From: Maratus speciosus
Lineage: Eukaryota > Arthropoda > Arachnida > Araneae > Salticidae
Length of the DNA: 64,000 bases
Assembly: GCA_963932465.1 (NCBI GenBank)
Contig: OZ010788.1
Span: 666,336,484-666,400,483, forward strand
Direction: 5' to 3'
How positions within the stretch are numbered: position 1 is the first letter of the stretch; each line of letters opens with the position of its first letter. Below the pieces are notes generated by a model, which was given only the letters and a program-made list of their open reading frames with translations, did not search any database and had not been told where the DNA came from. Of the stretch, positions 46,935 to 56,974 are shown piece by piece. A program made the translations under genes and the position numbers.

Positions 46935-48178
46935 GATAATAAACAAAAGAACAGACTAAAATGATTTCTAATTTCGCAGAGACGAATTAATGTAATAATT
47001 CTTCAGTTGATATTTTTTTCCGGAAAACACAAGTTTGTAAAACACAATAATTGTTTTTTATCCCCTTGAGGGGCGGTGGGATAAAATATATCCCACCTAC
47101 TTTAAACGAGATTCTCACCTGTAAATTTTAACTAAATTTTATAGTTTTAACTTTGGAGGATATTCGTTGAAAAATTGCTTTTCCTTATTTAAAAATAAAA
47201 TTTTTCGATTGTTCCGGTGAGAATTCAATATTTAGGGACATTTTTGCTTGCCCCTCACAATCGTTCGGAAACAAAGTGCGTGTGTGTGTGGAAGGTAATT
47301 CTACATATTTCAAATTTCTAGTATAATAATGTAGATGAAACGTTTTTAATGTGACGTTTCAAAACACAATTCATGTAACAAGTAAATACGTTTTGATAAA
47401 TATTAAATTAAATTAAATAATAATTTTTCGATTAAAACAGGTTCAAATATTTTGTTCTGAAAGTGTAATTTTTTTAATCCAGTGTGCCAGGGTAATCTGT
47501 TTTACCACAATTCTTTAATAAAAATGTTCACCTTATTTAACTGCAGAGAATATCAATTGTGTGAATAAAACAGACGATTACGAATTAGACAATTAAAACG
47601 TTAAATCGAAAATTTCTTATCTTAAATAGCGGTTACAAACTATAAACAAAAATATTGACGATGAAGAAGGACAACCTTAACTTTTCACTGTGCAATGCTG
47701 CAACATATAAAGCCACTGAAGTTCAACTTAAAAAAAAAAAAAAAATGCAACCGCTACATTTAAATAAAAAAAATATTCATCTTATACGAAATCACAAGTG
47801 TTATAAAGTTAAAAAAATATTCTTTAGAATTTCTGGTATCTAACTCTAATATGAATATAAAAAAAATTCTTAAAATTAACACAGTATACGGTTAACCCTT
47901 TAAAACACGTTTTTTGTTGTTGTTGATGTTGTTCGTAAAACATTTTATTTGAGTCAATTATCCACTAGAAAAATCAGGGAAAAATCCATTTATGTTTCCG
48001 TTGGACATAATGACATAATTTCACTCCTGAGCTATGTAACAAAAATGGCTCAGGAAATGATCATTTTAAATTATATACTTACCTTAAAATGTTTACACTG
48101 CACAATAGTAACTATTCACAGATATAATAATTTTTATAATGCTTTTAATAGTTTGCAGCATAATTAATTACGATCTTA
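46935..48178. other. AT-rich stretch with one decayed foldback
   Basis: A hairpin at about 47059-47265 (CCCCTTGAGGGGCGGTGGG ... TTGCTTGCCCCTCAC, inner TTCTCACC...GGTGAGAATTC) resembles the TTAA foldbacks but has lost TTAA. A GT run (47279-47289) follows. ORFs at 47655-47843 and 47949-48167 are unrecognised. Confidence 0.45.
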
Positions 48179-48196
48179 TTAACACGTTCACACTGT

Positions 48197-48370
48197 CAGT
48201 ATTGCCAGTGGGCTACTTTTTTTAAATTGAGATTTCTTGATTGGCACCATTTTTCTGAAATGGTAAATTTCCCCTACTTTTTGCCTTAATTACTATGTCA
48301 TTGAATAAGACGAATTTAAAAAAACTCGTATCAATCAAGAAATCTGAATTAAAAAAAAGTAGCCCACTGC
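48197..48370. mobile_element. hAT-like foldback, family K, right end clipped
   Basis: CAGTATTGCCAGTGGGCTAC on the left and AAGTAGCCCACTG on the right. The inner arms TTGAGATTTCTTGATTGGC and CAATCAAGAAATCTGAATT pair. The last ten bases of the right end are missing compared with 58099-58278. Confidence 0.75.
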
Positions 48371-48402
48371 ACGCCGGCGCGCTGGGTCACACTCGACTGT
48401 CT

Positions 48403-48552
48403 CAGAGCTGCCAAGTCTCCGTTTTTTTGGATACCAGTATTTTAATACAGAAAATGTTTTATTTAAGCAAAGAACAATTGGGCGATTTAAGGGAACAACA
48501 TTTTCTCTAAAATAACAGTGGTGAGCAAAAAGCCGGAGTCTTGACAACTCTA
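48403..48552. mobile_element. 150-bp foldback, family A
   Basis: CAGAGCTGCCAAGTCTCCG on the left and GCCGGAGTCTTGACAACTCT on the right, with ATACCAGTATTTTAATACAG inside. It has the same orientation as 4867-5018. It is inserted in the loop of the W element. Confidence 0.8.
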
Positions 48553-48591
48553 AGATAGTCGAGTGTGACCCACCGCGTCGGCGTGAACATG

Positions 48592-49013
48592 TTAAGAGGC
48601 TACTTTAGTCAAAAGAAAAAACCCGTTCGCTAATGCTAATCCTATGGAAGAAATTTATAAAGATATCTCGGTCGTATTTCAATATTTTTAAATGATTTTC
48701 TTTGCATTGAATAGTTGAGATCGATCTGTACAAAGGCCGTTGTTTACTTTTTCGATTTTGTTTACAGGTATTTCTTATGAGGACGCTTTCATTTTCGGAA
48801 CCGGTTTCGAAAGTAAAAGCATCCTCATAAAAAATATCTGCAATCAAAATCGATAAAGTAAAAAACGGCCTGCATACAGATCGATCTCAACTATTCAATT
48901 CAAAAGAAATCATTTAAAAATATTGAAATGCGACCGAAATATCTTTATAAATTTCTTCCGTAGGATTAGCATTAGCGAATGTGTCTTTTCATTTGACTGA
49001 AGTAGCCTCTTAA
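48592..49013. mobile_element. TTAA foldback, family L (422 bp)
   Basis: It starts TTAAGAGGCTACTTTAGTCA and ends TGACTGAAGTAGCCTCTTAA, with TTAA intact at both edges. The left TTAA is shared with W. The interior is nearly identical to 24197-24618. The 80-codon minus ORF 48605-48847 is a by-product of the palindrome. Confidence 0.85.
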
Positions 49014-49183
49014 GAGAGAGAAAAAACGCCAGTCGAGCCCATTGAAAGCAGTATCAACAAAAGATGTTATAACCTCCCCGTGATAACAAAGTAGAACAAA
49101 AACAGACTTCAAAACTTTAAATGCATGTTATCACACGTAAGTAATACATAATAGTTCATCAAAAGACCAACAGAAAGCGCCAA

Positions 49184-49188
<5 letters not shown>

Positions 49189-49228
<40 letters not shown>
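49189..49228. repeat. poly-A tract (~40)
   Basis: An uninterrupted run of about 40 A followed by GAG and more A. No retroelement body was found immediately upstream. Confidence 0.95.
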
Positions 49229-49241
<13 letters not shown>

Positions 49242-49301
49242 CTCATGTAACTCCTGAGTTACACTGTATGCGTTTAAGGGTTAAATGTAATATTAATATT
49301 A

Positions 49302-49447
49302 GGTTGAGCAAAAAGTTCTGGGAAATTTTTAATCTAACAGTTACCAGAATTTGTATCGTACTAGTGGTATGATAGTGGTACTATGGGAGTTAAGGAATTT
49401 CGGCTACAAGATGCTTTCACAAATTTCCCAGAACTTTTTGCTCAACC
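49302..49447. mobile_element. mariner MITE, family Y (146 bp)
   Basis: Perfect arms of 26 bp start GGTTGAGCAAAAAGTTCTGG. TA lies on each side (49300-49301 and 49448-49449). The end sequence is typical of mariner elements. No ORF of the transposase remains. Confidence 0.9.
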
Positions 49448-49449
49448 TA

Positions 49450-50054
49450 GTTTTAAAAATAACGCTGCAAACATCCCCCCAGCCGCCTTCCATTAAAAAA
49501 GTAAAAATATGCAATAAGTTCTTTTTTCATAGGCATTAAAAAAAATTAAAAATGATAATTCTTCATTTAAAAAACGATTTATTCAGAAAATATAAGATAG
49601 CTTTTGCGAGGGGGTGTAAAATGAAAATATTGTTTTTCACCGTACAATAAACATATATCATTCATCTCTCTAGTTGCATAAATGCAATAACAAAATTGAA
49701 ATAACGTCGGTTAAAAAAAAAAAAAAAAAAAAATAAACACATTTTTATCTCACTGGAATTTTTAAACCACTTATGCATAATATCTGTAAATCAGAGAGCT
49801 TTAAGCGAAGTTACAAAATAAGTGTATTTTAAACAATGTAAATTATGTCAGCAACAGCTAAGGATCGATAAGGATTCTTCTTTTTAAAAATATCTGAAAG
49901 CTTTTTGATTACTTTTTGGAATATTTTATGCGAAAATAAATAAAAGATTTTTAGGTAGGAATCCAGATAGAATTTTGCAAAAAGGAACTAATTAATCAGA
50001 AGCCCATGTTTTGAGAATTTTTCATAATTTTACGAATGTACAGGTTTCTAACTG
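49450..50054. other. AT-rich stretch, nothing recognised
   Basis: It includes a poly-A tract (49713-49731). No gene or element boundary seen. Confidence 0.4.
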
Positions 50055-50204
50055 CATAGCTGCCAACTCTTCCGCTTTTTCAGACCACAAAAATTTAATA
50101 GAAATTTTTGCCTTATTTAATCGGCAGATTACGGCGATTTAAAAAGGTAAAATTTTCTATAAAATTTTTGTGGTCTGAAAAAGCGTAAGATGTTGGCAGC
50201 TATG
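50055..50204. mobile_element. 150-bp foldback, family CC
   Basis: CATAGCTGCCAACTCTTCCG on the left and GATGTTGGCAGCTATG on the right. The inner arms TCAGACCACAAAAATTT and AAATTTTTGTGGTCTGA are exact. TAACTG flanks both sides (50049-50054, 50205-50210). Confidence 0.85.
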
Positions 50205-50211
50205 TAACTGG

Positions 50212-50423
50212 TTAACCCCTTGAAGGGCACCGGTATATTATATATGCCACTTAATTTTAATTCCCAAATGCCACATTGGTACCAGCATTTTAGAACTAAA
50301 TTTTGATTTAGACTATATACTCGAAGAAACGCTTTTAGTTACTTTCATATAAGTTTTCTTGTAAATCCTGGTGTCAATCTACCAATTTAGAAACAAAAGT
50401 ACTTTGGCCCCTCAAATAGTTAA
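50212..50423. mobile_element. TTAA foldback, family B (212 bp)
   Basis: It starts TTAACCCCTTGAAGGGCACC and ends TTTGGCCCCTCAAATAGTTAA (split at its TTAA). It is the best-preserved B copy. Its right TTAA doubles as the left TTAA of the next element. Confidence 0.8.
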
Positions 50424-51299
50424 GGGGGGTAGGATACCTTTGAACACGTCGAAAAAGTAAAAAATATCACTCTGCTCCAAGCTTCAAAACTTGTTTAATA
50501 AGTCAAAAATAAAAATCAAACTTCATTTAAATATAAAGCTCATATTTTAATTTAGATTTAAAAATGTGTATATACTTGTAAATTCATAAATAAATATTGA
50601 AATGATAAGTTTAAAAATACATGATAATAAGAGAAAAAAGAAACATGGCGCATGATAAAATCTGAAAATCTGCATATAAAGAGGAAATTTTGGTGAAAAT
50701 AAATACATAATAGTGTTACCTTTATAGTCAAACCAGAATATTTGTAAAAAATATTGACTAAATTAAAAAATTAACAAAAAATTAAAAATTTTTACTTTTT
50801 AAAAAATATTTTCGAAGTACAAAATTTGAAAAAAAAAAAAAAATTAAATCTTACCTTTTTCTGGTTTTAAGTTGTCGATAATACAGAAATGAATATGTGG
50901 TGAAAATTTCTTTTGATTGCCATGGTATAGTTTTTTAGTAACACACTGCGCGCAGTATCAAAATTCACGGTTTGAATAAACGCAACGCAAAGTTTAATTA
51001 TCCTATGTAGTCTTAACCCTTTGTTGCATATTCTAAAACTGGCAAATCCCTAATGTTAAACTTAGTATTTTCCTACTAAAATGATCATGCTGAATGAGAA
51101 AAAAATTATTTTATGTATAACAATTTATTATTTGAGCTACAGCTTGTCCACTATAGTGGACACAATGAACACAGAGTTGAAATGTAGTGCTGTTAGGAAT
51201 ATAAGATTTATGATAGTTTTCTTCTAGAATGCTATCATATTTTAAAAATAATTGTGGTTAAAATTGAGAAAACATTCATTGACGGTGAAATTTGTAAAA

Positions 51300-51627
51300 T
51301 TAATCAGTTTTTGCATCGATGTAAAGGTAAATTTTACATTTTACACATGAATATGTTGACTTCCTTTTACACAGTTCCATCTTGCATCGCTGTGCACTTT
51401 GGGATAATTGAGGGGGAAATGTCATAAACCTTGTCATATCTGGTGTCCTTGTGTACAGAATTTACTCTTACTGGCAATCGTCTTAGTTGTTTGTCTTCCT
51501 GCACATCACATTTTTCAGAGTTTTGAATCAAATGCGGTTCACCAGATTGTTGCGTCACTGACTGAATGAGTCCACTTGCTAGAGTCAGTTTAAATTTTCC
51601 AAATTGTATGTCGCAATTTGGAAACAA
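51300..51627 (-). pseudogene. piggyBac transposase C-terminal remnant
   Basis: The minus-strand ORF 51627-51367 has F-K-L-T-L-A-S-G-L-I, then LRRLPVRVNSVHKDTRYD, then a PKC word. This matches the F-R-x-x-L-x-x-x-L-I and H-x-L/P-V segments that precede the cysteine-rich tail of piggyBac-family transposases. After one frameshift the next frame (about 51356-51303) gives KRKSTYSCVKCKIYLY, the typical C-x2-C tail (R-K-x-T-x-Y-x-C-x-x-C-x-V-x-L-C). The Cys after YL is Tyr here. The N-terminus and the DDE/D catalytic part are absent. A translated search should place it within piggyBac. Confidence 0.7.
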
Positions 51628-52136
51628 ACTTCTGTATACAACGCAATTTCTTTAATTCAAATAAGTTTTCATTTAAATTTTTTTTTAATATTTTGAAAAA
51701 TGTTCCATGTATATTAATTTTAAAATTGTTTATTGTTATTTTATTGTTTTTCAATATTGTCATACAGAACCATTTCAAACAGAACACATATGCGATTTTT
51801 TAAAATCTAATAAATTACATAAATATATGAAGTCAGGCAATTATAACTTTTAAAAATGTGAGAGATGAAAATTTATATAAAATATGCCTACATAATATTA
51901 AAATCGCATAAACACGTCAAAATTATATTTTAAAATTTTCACTGTTCACACTCATGACGTCCACTTCAGTTGGCAGAGTAAAAAGTCATAATGTTGATGC
52001 TGTGCATGGCGTCCACTATAGTGGACATTATGTAAACCCCCCCATAAAATAAACAAAAAAGTATTTTTGTACTTGTTTTTCAATTGTCTATTAGGCCAAG
52101 ACATCTAAAAACAATAATTAATGAACAAAACATCAT

Positions 52137-52352
52137 TTAACCCCTTAATTCTCGCTCCCGTCATATTCTCGGGATGTGTCTATTACTCAAATTGTTTGAT
52201 TCCCACCAGTTTTATAAAATAGTGAAATTGGCTATATTTTGATATCGTTTTTACTGTCATTAAATAAGGTGAAAATTTCTTTTTATAAAAGTGGTGCCAA
52301 TAAGCAATTTGAATTATTCAAACGTAAATTAATTCGAGCATTAAGGGGTTAA
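52137..52352. mobile_element. TTAA foldback, family F (216 bp)
   Basis: It starts TTAACCCCTTAATTCTCGCT and ends CGAGCATTAAGGGGTTAA. CCCACCAGTTTTATAAAATA and AAAAGTGGTGCCAATAAGC match 55050-55264 (inverse) and 62843-63659. It is nested in J, which is nested in FF. Confidence 0.85.
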
Positions 52353-52753
52353 ATAATACTTTTATAGGTTTAGAAACATTTTAGTTCATGCTGAAGAACT
52401 TACAGGCATTCTGATGGTACATCCATATTAATTATATCTCAAGAAGTAAGTTAACCGTCTTGTTTCGCCATCTCGATTTTTTCCCTGCAAGCATGAATGT
52501 CAAAAAGTAGCATAAGCTTTAAATAGGAACTGTGAATGAAATAGGTTGGATAAGAAAAAATTGGCAATTTTGTCCACTGTAGTGGACAGTATGCAACAAA
52601 GGGTTTAATATGTAGTCTTAATAAAACTGCCATAATTAGTAAAGTAATGGGAATTTCTTAATGCGGTTTTTTGTATATTGTTCAGAAAGGATTACGGAAT
52701 CAAAATACGTATAAAAAAAATTCGAAAAATTTGAAGGTATCCTACCCCCTTAA

Positions 52754-54610
52754 TCTTATTATCTCAAAGATGAGAAAAATCTACAGGGTGCCCACAAAGA
52801 ATGTTCCAGTTTCAATGGTATATTATAACAGTTTAATTTAGACTATTCACAACAAATACATCAAATTGAAGTTAACCTACTTTTTCTATCCTGATTCTTT
52901 TATAGATACCATGTATTTTAATTCCTGCCAAAGTTCGAAAGCAGTACATTGCTGAAAATATAGCAAGGGATATTTTGAACAATTTTCCGGTAATTGTTAG
53001 CATAACTTTGGTATGTTGCTGAAAAATATTAAAGCCTAAAATGTTCTGTGTAACAGCTAGAAATAAATATTCCCTTTCAAAGTTCTACTTTATTTTAATA
53101 CCGTTGCCACTTGAACACTATTATCGGAAAAATCCATGGCATTTATTTGATGAATCTTTCATATTAACTTCTGCGAATATTTTATGACAAAACAGACGAA
53201 AAATTTCGAGTTAAAAATGCTGACCGTTAAATTATAGAAAATACATAAGATGAAAAGTAACTAGGTTTCTTTAATATATTTTGCGTATAATTTAGCTACA
53301 GTTAAGTATCAAAATTTTCTTTAGTTTTTTTTTACTTTCTTCATTTTTTATTTTTATTTATTTGTAATTTTGTTACTACTGGAGTAGTTTTCAACTAAAA
53401 AAATAATGATGTAAATTATTTCAAGAAATCTTTCACATTAATTTTGAATACTTCAGCGAATATTTCCTGTCAAAATAGATGAAAGATTTAACCCGAAATT
53501 ACACGCGCACGGTTATTACATTTCTCACCACTAATTTTAGAAAAGTAATCTTCAAATTATTTTAGGCGGAATTTGTTAGCAATGTCACCCATTGTATAAA
53601 ATGACGACTTTTTTTTTAATTTATTGGGGGCAAAGTATAAATCATACATTACCCGGTTTTGCGCGAGCATTCCCGGGTTAAACAAGAATAAAGAAAACAC
53701 AGTACTGTAAGATGACAGCTAGAAATAAATATTCCCTTTCAAAGTTCTACTTTTTTTAATATCTTTGCCACTTGAACACTATTATCGGAAAAATTCGTGG
53801 CATTTATTTGATGAATCTTTCATATTAACTTCTGCGAATATTTTATGACAAAACAGACGAAAAATTTCGAGTTAAAAATGCTGACCGTTACATTATAGAA
53901 AATACATAAAATGAAAAGCAAATATGTTTCTTTAATATATTTTGCGTATAATTTAGCTCCAGTTAAGTATAAAAAATTTCTTTAGTTTTTTTTCTTCTGC
54001 CTTTATTTTTATTTATTTGTAATTTTGTTACTACTGAAGTGTTTTCATCTAAAAAAATAATAATTTAAATTATCTCAAGAAATCATTCATCTTAATTTTG
54101 AATACTTCTGTAAATATTTCTTGTCAAAATAAATGAAAGATTTAAATAAGAATAAAGAAAACTCAGTAGTGTAAGACGACAACTAGAAATAAATATTCCC
54201 TTTCGAAGTTCTACTTTTTTTTTTAACATCGTTGCCACTTGAACACCATTATCTGAAAAATTCGTGGCATTTATTTGATGAATCTTTCATATTAATTTCT
54301 ACGAATATTTTATGACAAAACAGACGAAAAATTTCGAGTTAAAAAATGCTGACCGTTACATTATAGAAAATACATAAGATGGAAAGTAACTATGTTTCTT
54401 TAATATATGATGCAAATAATTTAGCTGCAGTTAAGTATCAAAATTTGCTTTAGTCTTTTTTTTTTTTCCCTTCTTCATTTTTTATTTTTATTTATTTGTA
54501 ATTTTGCTACTACTGGGGCGTTTTCATCTAAAAAAATAATAATGTAAATTCTCTCCAGAAATCTTTCATCTTAATTTTGAATACTTCTGCGTATATTTGC
54601 TGTGAATCCC
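52754..54610. repeat. ~0.46-kb segment present three times in tandem
   Basis: Units start near 53052, 53715 and 54180 with ACAGCTAGAAATAAATATTC. They share GTTGCCACTTGAACACTATT, ATGACAAAACAGACGAAAAA and TTTATTTGTAATTTTGTTAC. Spacings are about 663 and 465 bp; the first is longer because of the 194-bp TTAA insert. Sequence from 52754 to 53050 is unassigned. Confidence 0.85.
53488..53681. mobile_element. TTAA foldback, family V (194 bp)
   Basis: It starts TTAACCCGAAATTACACGCG and ends GCGCGAGCATTCCCGGGTTAA (split at its TTAA). The second tandem unit reads GATTTAAATAAGAATAAAG. Here TTAA is duplicated around the insert before ACAAGAATAAAG. Confidence 0.85.
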
Positions 54611-54729
54611 CGCGGCCATTTTCAGAGAATACTCTAATATTTATATCTTGTAATAACTATATTATTATTATTTTTGCCGCCTTTGTATAAAACAGCGAGC
54701 TTTTTTAAATTGTATATTTTTATTCTTAC

Positions 54730-54769
<40 letters not shown>

Positions 54770-55049
54770 CCAAAAACAGTAGGCCACGTAAAATTCATTA
54801 CCACAATTGATATTTTAAGGTATTTGAAATATTGAAACCACAGAAAACTAAAAATTATTCGAAAATCAATTAGAAATAGTAATGTGTCCAGTTTCTGAGA
54901 AATAAACAAACAAAAATTAAAAAATCAGTTTTTTTGGAATTTCAATCAGAAATTTTTAAATTGTCTTGAATTGTATGGAATGTTTTATACTGCATGTAGG
55001 GATCAAAATAATTTCGGTACTGTGATTTTCTCAAAAATGTTCTGTGGAT
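54611..55049. other. AT-rich stretch with a poly-T tract
   Basis: Poly-T at 54732-54767. ORFs crossing it are low-complexity. No gene. Confidence 0.5.
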
Positions 55050-55264
55050 TTAACTCCTTAACGGTCGCATTAAATTACGGTTTAAAAATTCAGATTGCTT
55101 ATTGCCACCACTTTTTTGAAAAAGAAATATTTACCTATTTAATGACAAGTAAAATGATACCAGAATAAAGCAATTACACTATTTTATAAAACTGGTAGGA
55201 ATCAAACAATCTGCATAAAACATACAGCCCGTGAATATCACGGGAGCGAGAATTAAGGGATTAA
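55050..55264. mobile_element. TTAA foldback, family F (215 bp)
   Basis: Inverse to 52137-52352. It begins TTAACTCCTTAACGGTCGC and ends GGAGCGAGAATTAAGGGATTAA (split at its TTAA). CACCACTTTTTTGAAAAAGA and AAAACTGGTAGGAATC are the inner arms. Confidence 0.8.
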
Positions 55265-55494
55265 AAAAAGAAAAGAAAAAGTAAATAACTGTAAAATGGA
55301 CGAAAAGTTGTACTTAGAAACACACTAGCAAAAAGAAAATCTTAAAAGAAGAAATTTTTAATAAAAAAAAAAACTTTTTTCAAAATAATTACATTTTTAT
55401 CTTATCAAGGTTTAACACTGCTCTAGAAAACTTTTTTTTTAAGATAGAAAAACCATATCGATCCATGAAAAACACAGTCTATATCTGGAAAAGA

Positions 55495-55790
55495 GGCAGT
55501 ACCAAAGACTATATTTCAAGAAAAAGTAGGTTTTCGATAGCCCTTGGGCGACATAATGGTGATTGAATCGCTTTTGACAATGGGGTTTTCAAGCATTCTA
55601 CACCGAAAGGTAGCCGTAGAAGGGTGTGGAAAGGGGCTGTAAACACCTGGCTGGCGACAGCCGATAGGAAGAAATTCTTCCAGATACAGCTTGCGAGGCG
55701 AGTTTTCTTCTCTTCCGAGATAACGATATTATCGTTTGTAGTGGAAGAATAAAGCCTATCAACGGTGGTAAGTGAAGTGGTTATCAAAGA
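55495..55790. other. GC-richer unique island with a 92-codon ORF
   Basis: This stretch is less AT-rich and more complex than its neighbours and has no inverted repeats. On the minus strand a frame of 92 codons spans all of it (55509-55787, no ATG; contains FHTLLRLPFGVECLKTPLSK). On the plus strand a 28-codon ORF starts at the ATG near 55556, and a good splice donor, ACGGTG then GTAAGT, lies near 55766. It may hold an exon or be a fragment of an unrecognised element. Confidence 0.3.
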
Positions 55791-55901
55791 TAGATAGAAA
55801 ATCAGGTAAAATTTACGTATGGTTTTGAAAGTTTTTTTCTTTTCTTTTTCTTTTTTCTTTTCTTTTTTTTTTTTTTTCTAGAGACGCTAAAAATTTTAGT
55901 A

Positions 55902-56972
55902 CAGGCATCCCTCGATTTACGTAAATTGGCAGTTACGTAATAAATCTCGAAAATTACATGTATGAACACACGAATGCGTTTGATATGCATTTGCATACTT
56001 TTGATAATTATTTTATAAATAAAATATGGAGATAAAAACCACAACCAAAATATAGTTTTATATATTAGTGAGAGATATATTTTTATAGGGATATACAATC
56101 AAATTTTTAACAAAACAAGCTCAAATTTAATTAAATTGAGGCAAAAAATCTGGGATTCAACCTTAATAACTATGTTAACTGAATTCAAACCAGAACAAAA
56201 GCTAATTTAAAATTTCGATGAAGAAGAACGAGTGTTATTTTTTTCTTCTAGCTTCACATGTTCATTTAATGTAGATTGGAAATTGCTTAAATCAATTCCT
56301 CAATACTAAATTTAGGTACTTCTTAGTTATCCCGTCGACCAATTTCGCCAAATTATATAAATCGCCAAACCACTCGCCAAGTTATACACATTGACATAAT
56401 TTTTATTTTAAATAACGAAAGAACAAATAAATTAGTAAAACATTAATAAAAATACAAATAAAATGTCGAATTAATGGTTTTATTGGCCATTATTGGCATT
56501 TAGTCGTATAATTAATTAATTAATGGCAAACCATTATTGGCATTTAATCTTACAATTTTGCGACAGTAATTTGGTCGACGGGATAACTAAGAAGTACCTA
56601 AATTTATAAATCTTTCATTCTATAAGAGGTTTTTTTTTTTTTTTTAAAGAAAACAGTTCTTTCAGTTTGTTTTTATTTTTTGCCATACTTTTATAGTTTA
56701 TATCCGAATAAATACTGCTGCATGATGCTTTATTCAAAAAATAATACTTTGTAAATAATATTCATAATTATTATATTCATAAATAAGATGCTGTAATAAA
56801 TTCTAAGTCGTTAAAAATTATCGTTAGAAATGATCATCGTCCTCATCAGTAATATTTATACATATATAATAAATATTGCAGTTTCTTACGAAATTTTACC
56901 TAATCAATTTAGAAATTCGACTTACGTAAAAGTTTGCGGAACGCATTACTTACGTAAGTCGGGGGATGCCTG
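55902..56972. mobile_element. Tigger/pogo-like MITE, family O, with nested hAT
   Basis: It starts CAGGCATCCCTCGATTTACG and ends TAAGTCGGGGGATGCCTG. TA lies on each side (55900-55901, 56973-56974). The flanking DNA reads TTTTAGTACCTCTATTTCC once the insert is removed. This equals the uninterrupted paralogue at 57518, so the TA duplication is exact. Minus P, its length is about 780 bp. Confidence 0.9.
56315..56598. mobile_element. hAT-like foldback, family P (284 bp)
   Basis: The ends GGTACTTCTTAGTTATCCCG and CGGGATAACTAAGAAGTACC are perfect inverse copies, continuing to GTCGACC. An 8-bp duplication TAAATTTA flanks it (56307-56314, 56599-56606). The other O copy reads GTTAGATTTATAAATC at the corresponding point (about 29887), an empty site. 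Confidence 0.85.
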
Positions 56973-56974
56973 TA

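Larger units (their letters stand above)
48179..48595. mobile_element. TTAA foldback, family W, split twice
   Basis: The outer ends are TTAACACGTTCACAC and GTGAACATGTTAA. The inner arms GGGTCACACTCGACT (about 48384) and AGTCGAGTGTGACCC (about 48558) are exact inverse copies. A K foldback sits in the left arm and an A foldback in the loop. Confidence 0.75.
51013..52608 (-). mobile_element. piggyBac-like element, family J, degraded
   Basis: It begins TTAACCCTTTGTTGCATA and ends TATGCAACAAAGGGTTTAA. CCC...GGG ends at TTAA are the piggyBac signature. The 16-bp palindrome GTCCACTATAGTGGAC occurs at 51146, 52011 and (one change) 52572, with a broken copy at 51959. A transposase tail remains on the minus strand. 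The rest of the transposase is gone, and an F foldback (52137-52352) sits in the other half. Confidence 0.8.
50420..52753. mobile_element. TTAA element, family FF, carrying nested elements
   Basis: The left end is TTAAGGGGGGTAGGATACCT and the right end AAGGTATCCTACCCCCTTAA, an inverted repeat with TTAA at both edges. Without the nested 51013-52608 insert it would be about 740 bp, similar in size to GG (38256-38998). Confidence 0.8.

Noticed and set aside
48295..48547. Overlapping ORFs in the W/K/A nest
   Set aside because: They cross element boundaries that can be defined independently, so they cannot be a conserved gene.
49189..49228. Poly-A tract as the tail of a LINE or processed gene
   Set aside because: No reverse-transcriptase ORF, gene-like body or target duplication was found upstream.
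54634..54909. 91-codon ORF crossing a poly-lysine run
   Set aside because: It exists only because of a poly-T tract on the plus strand.
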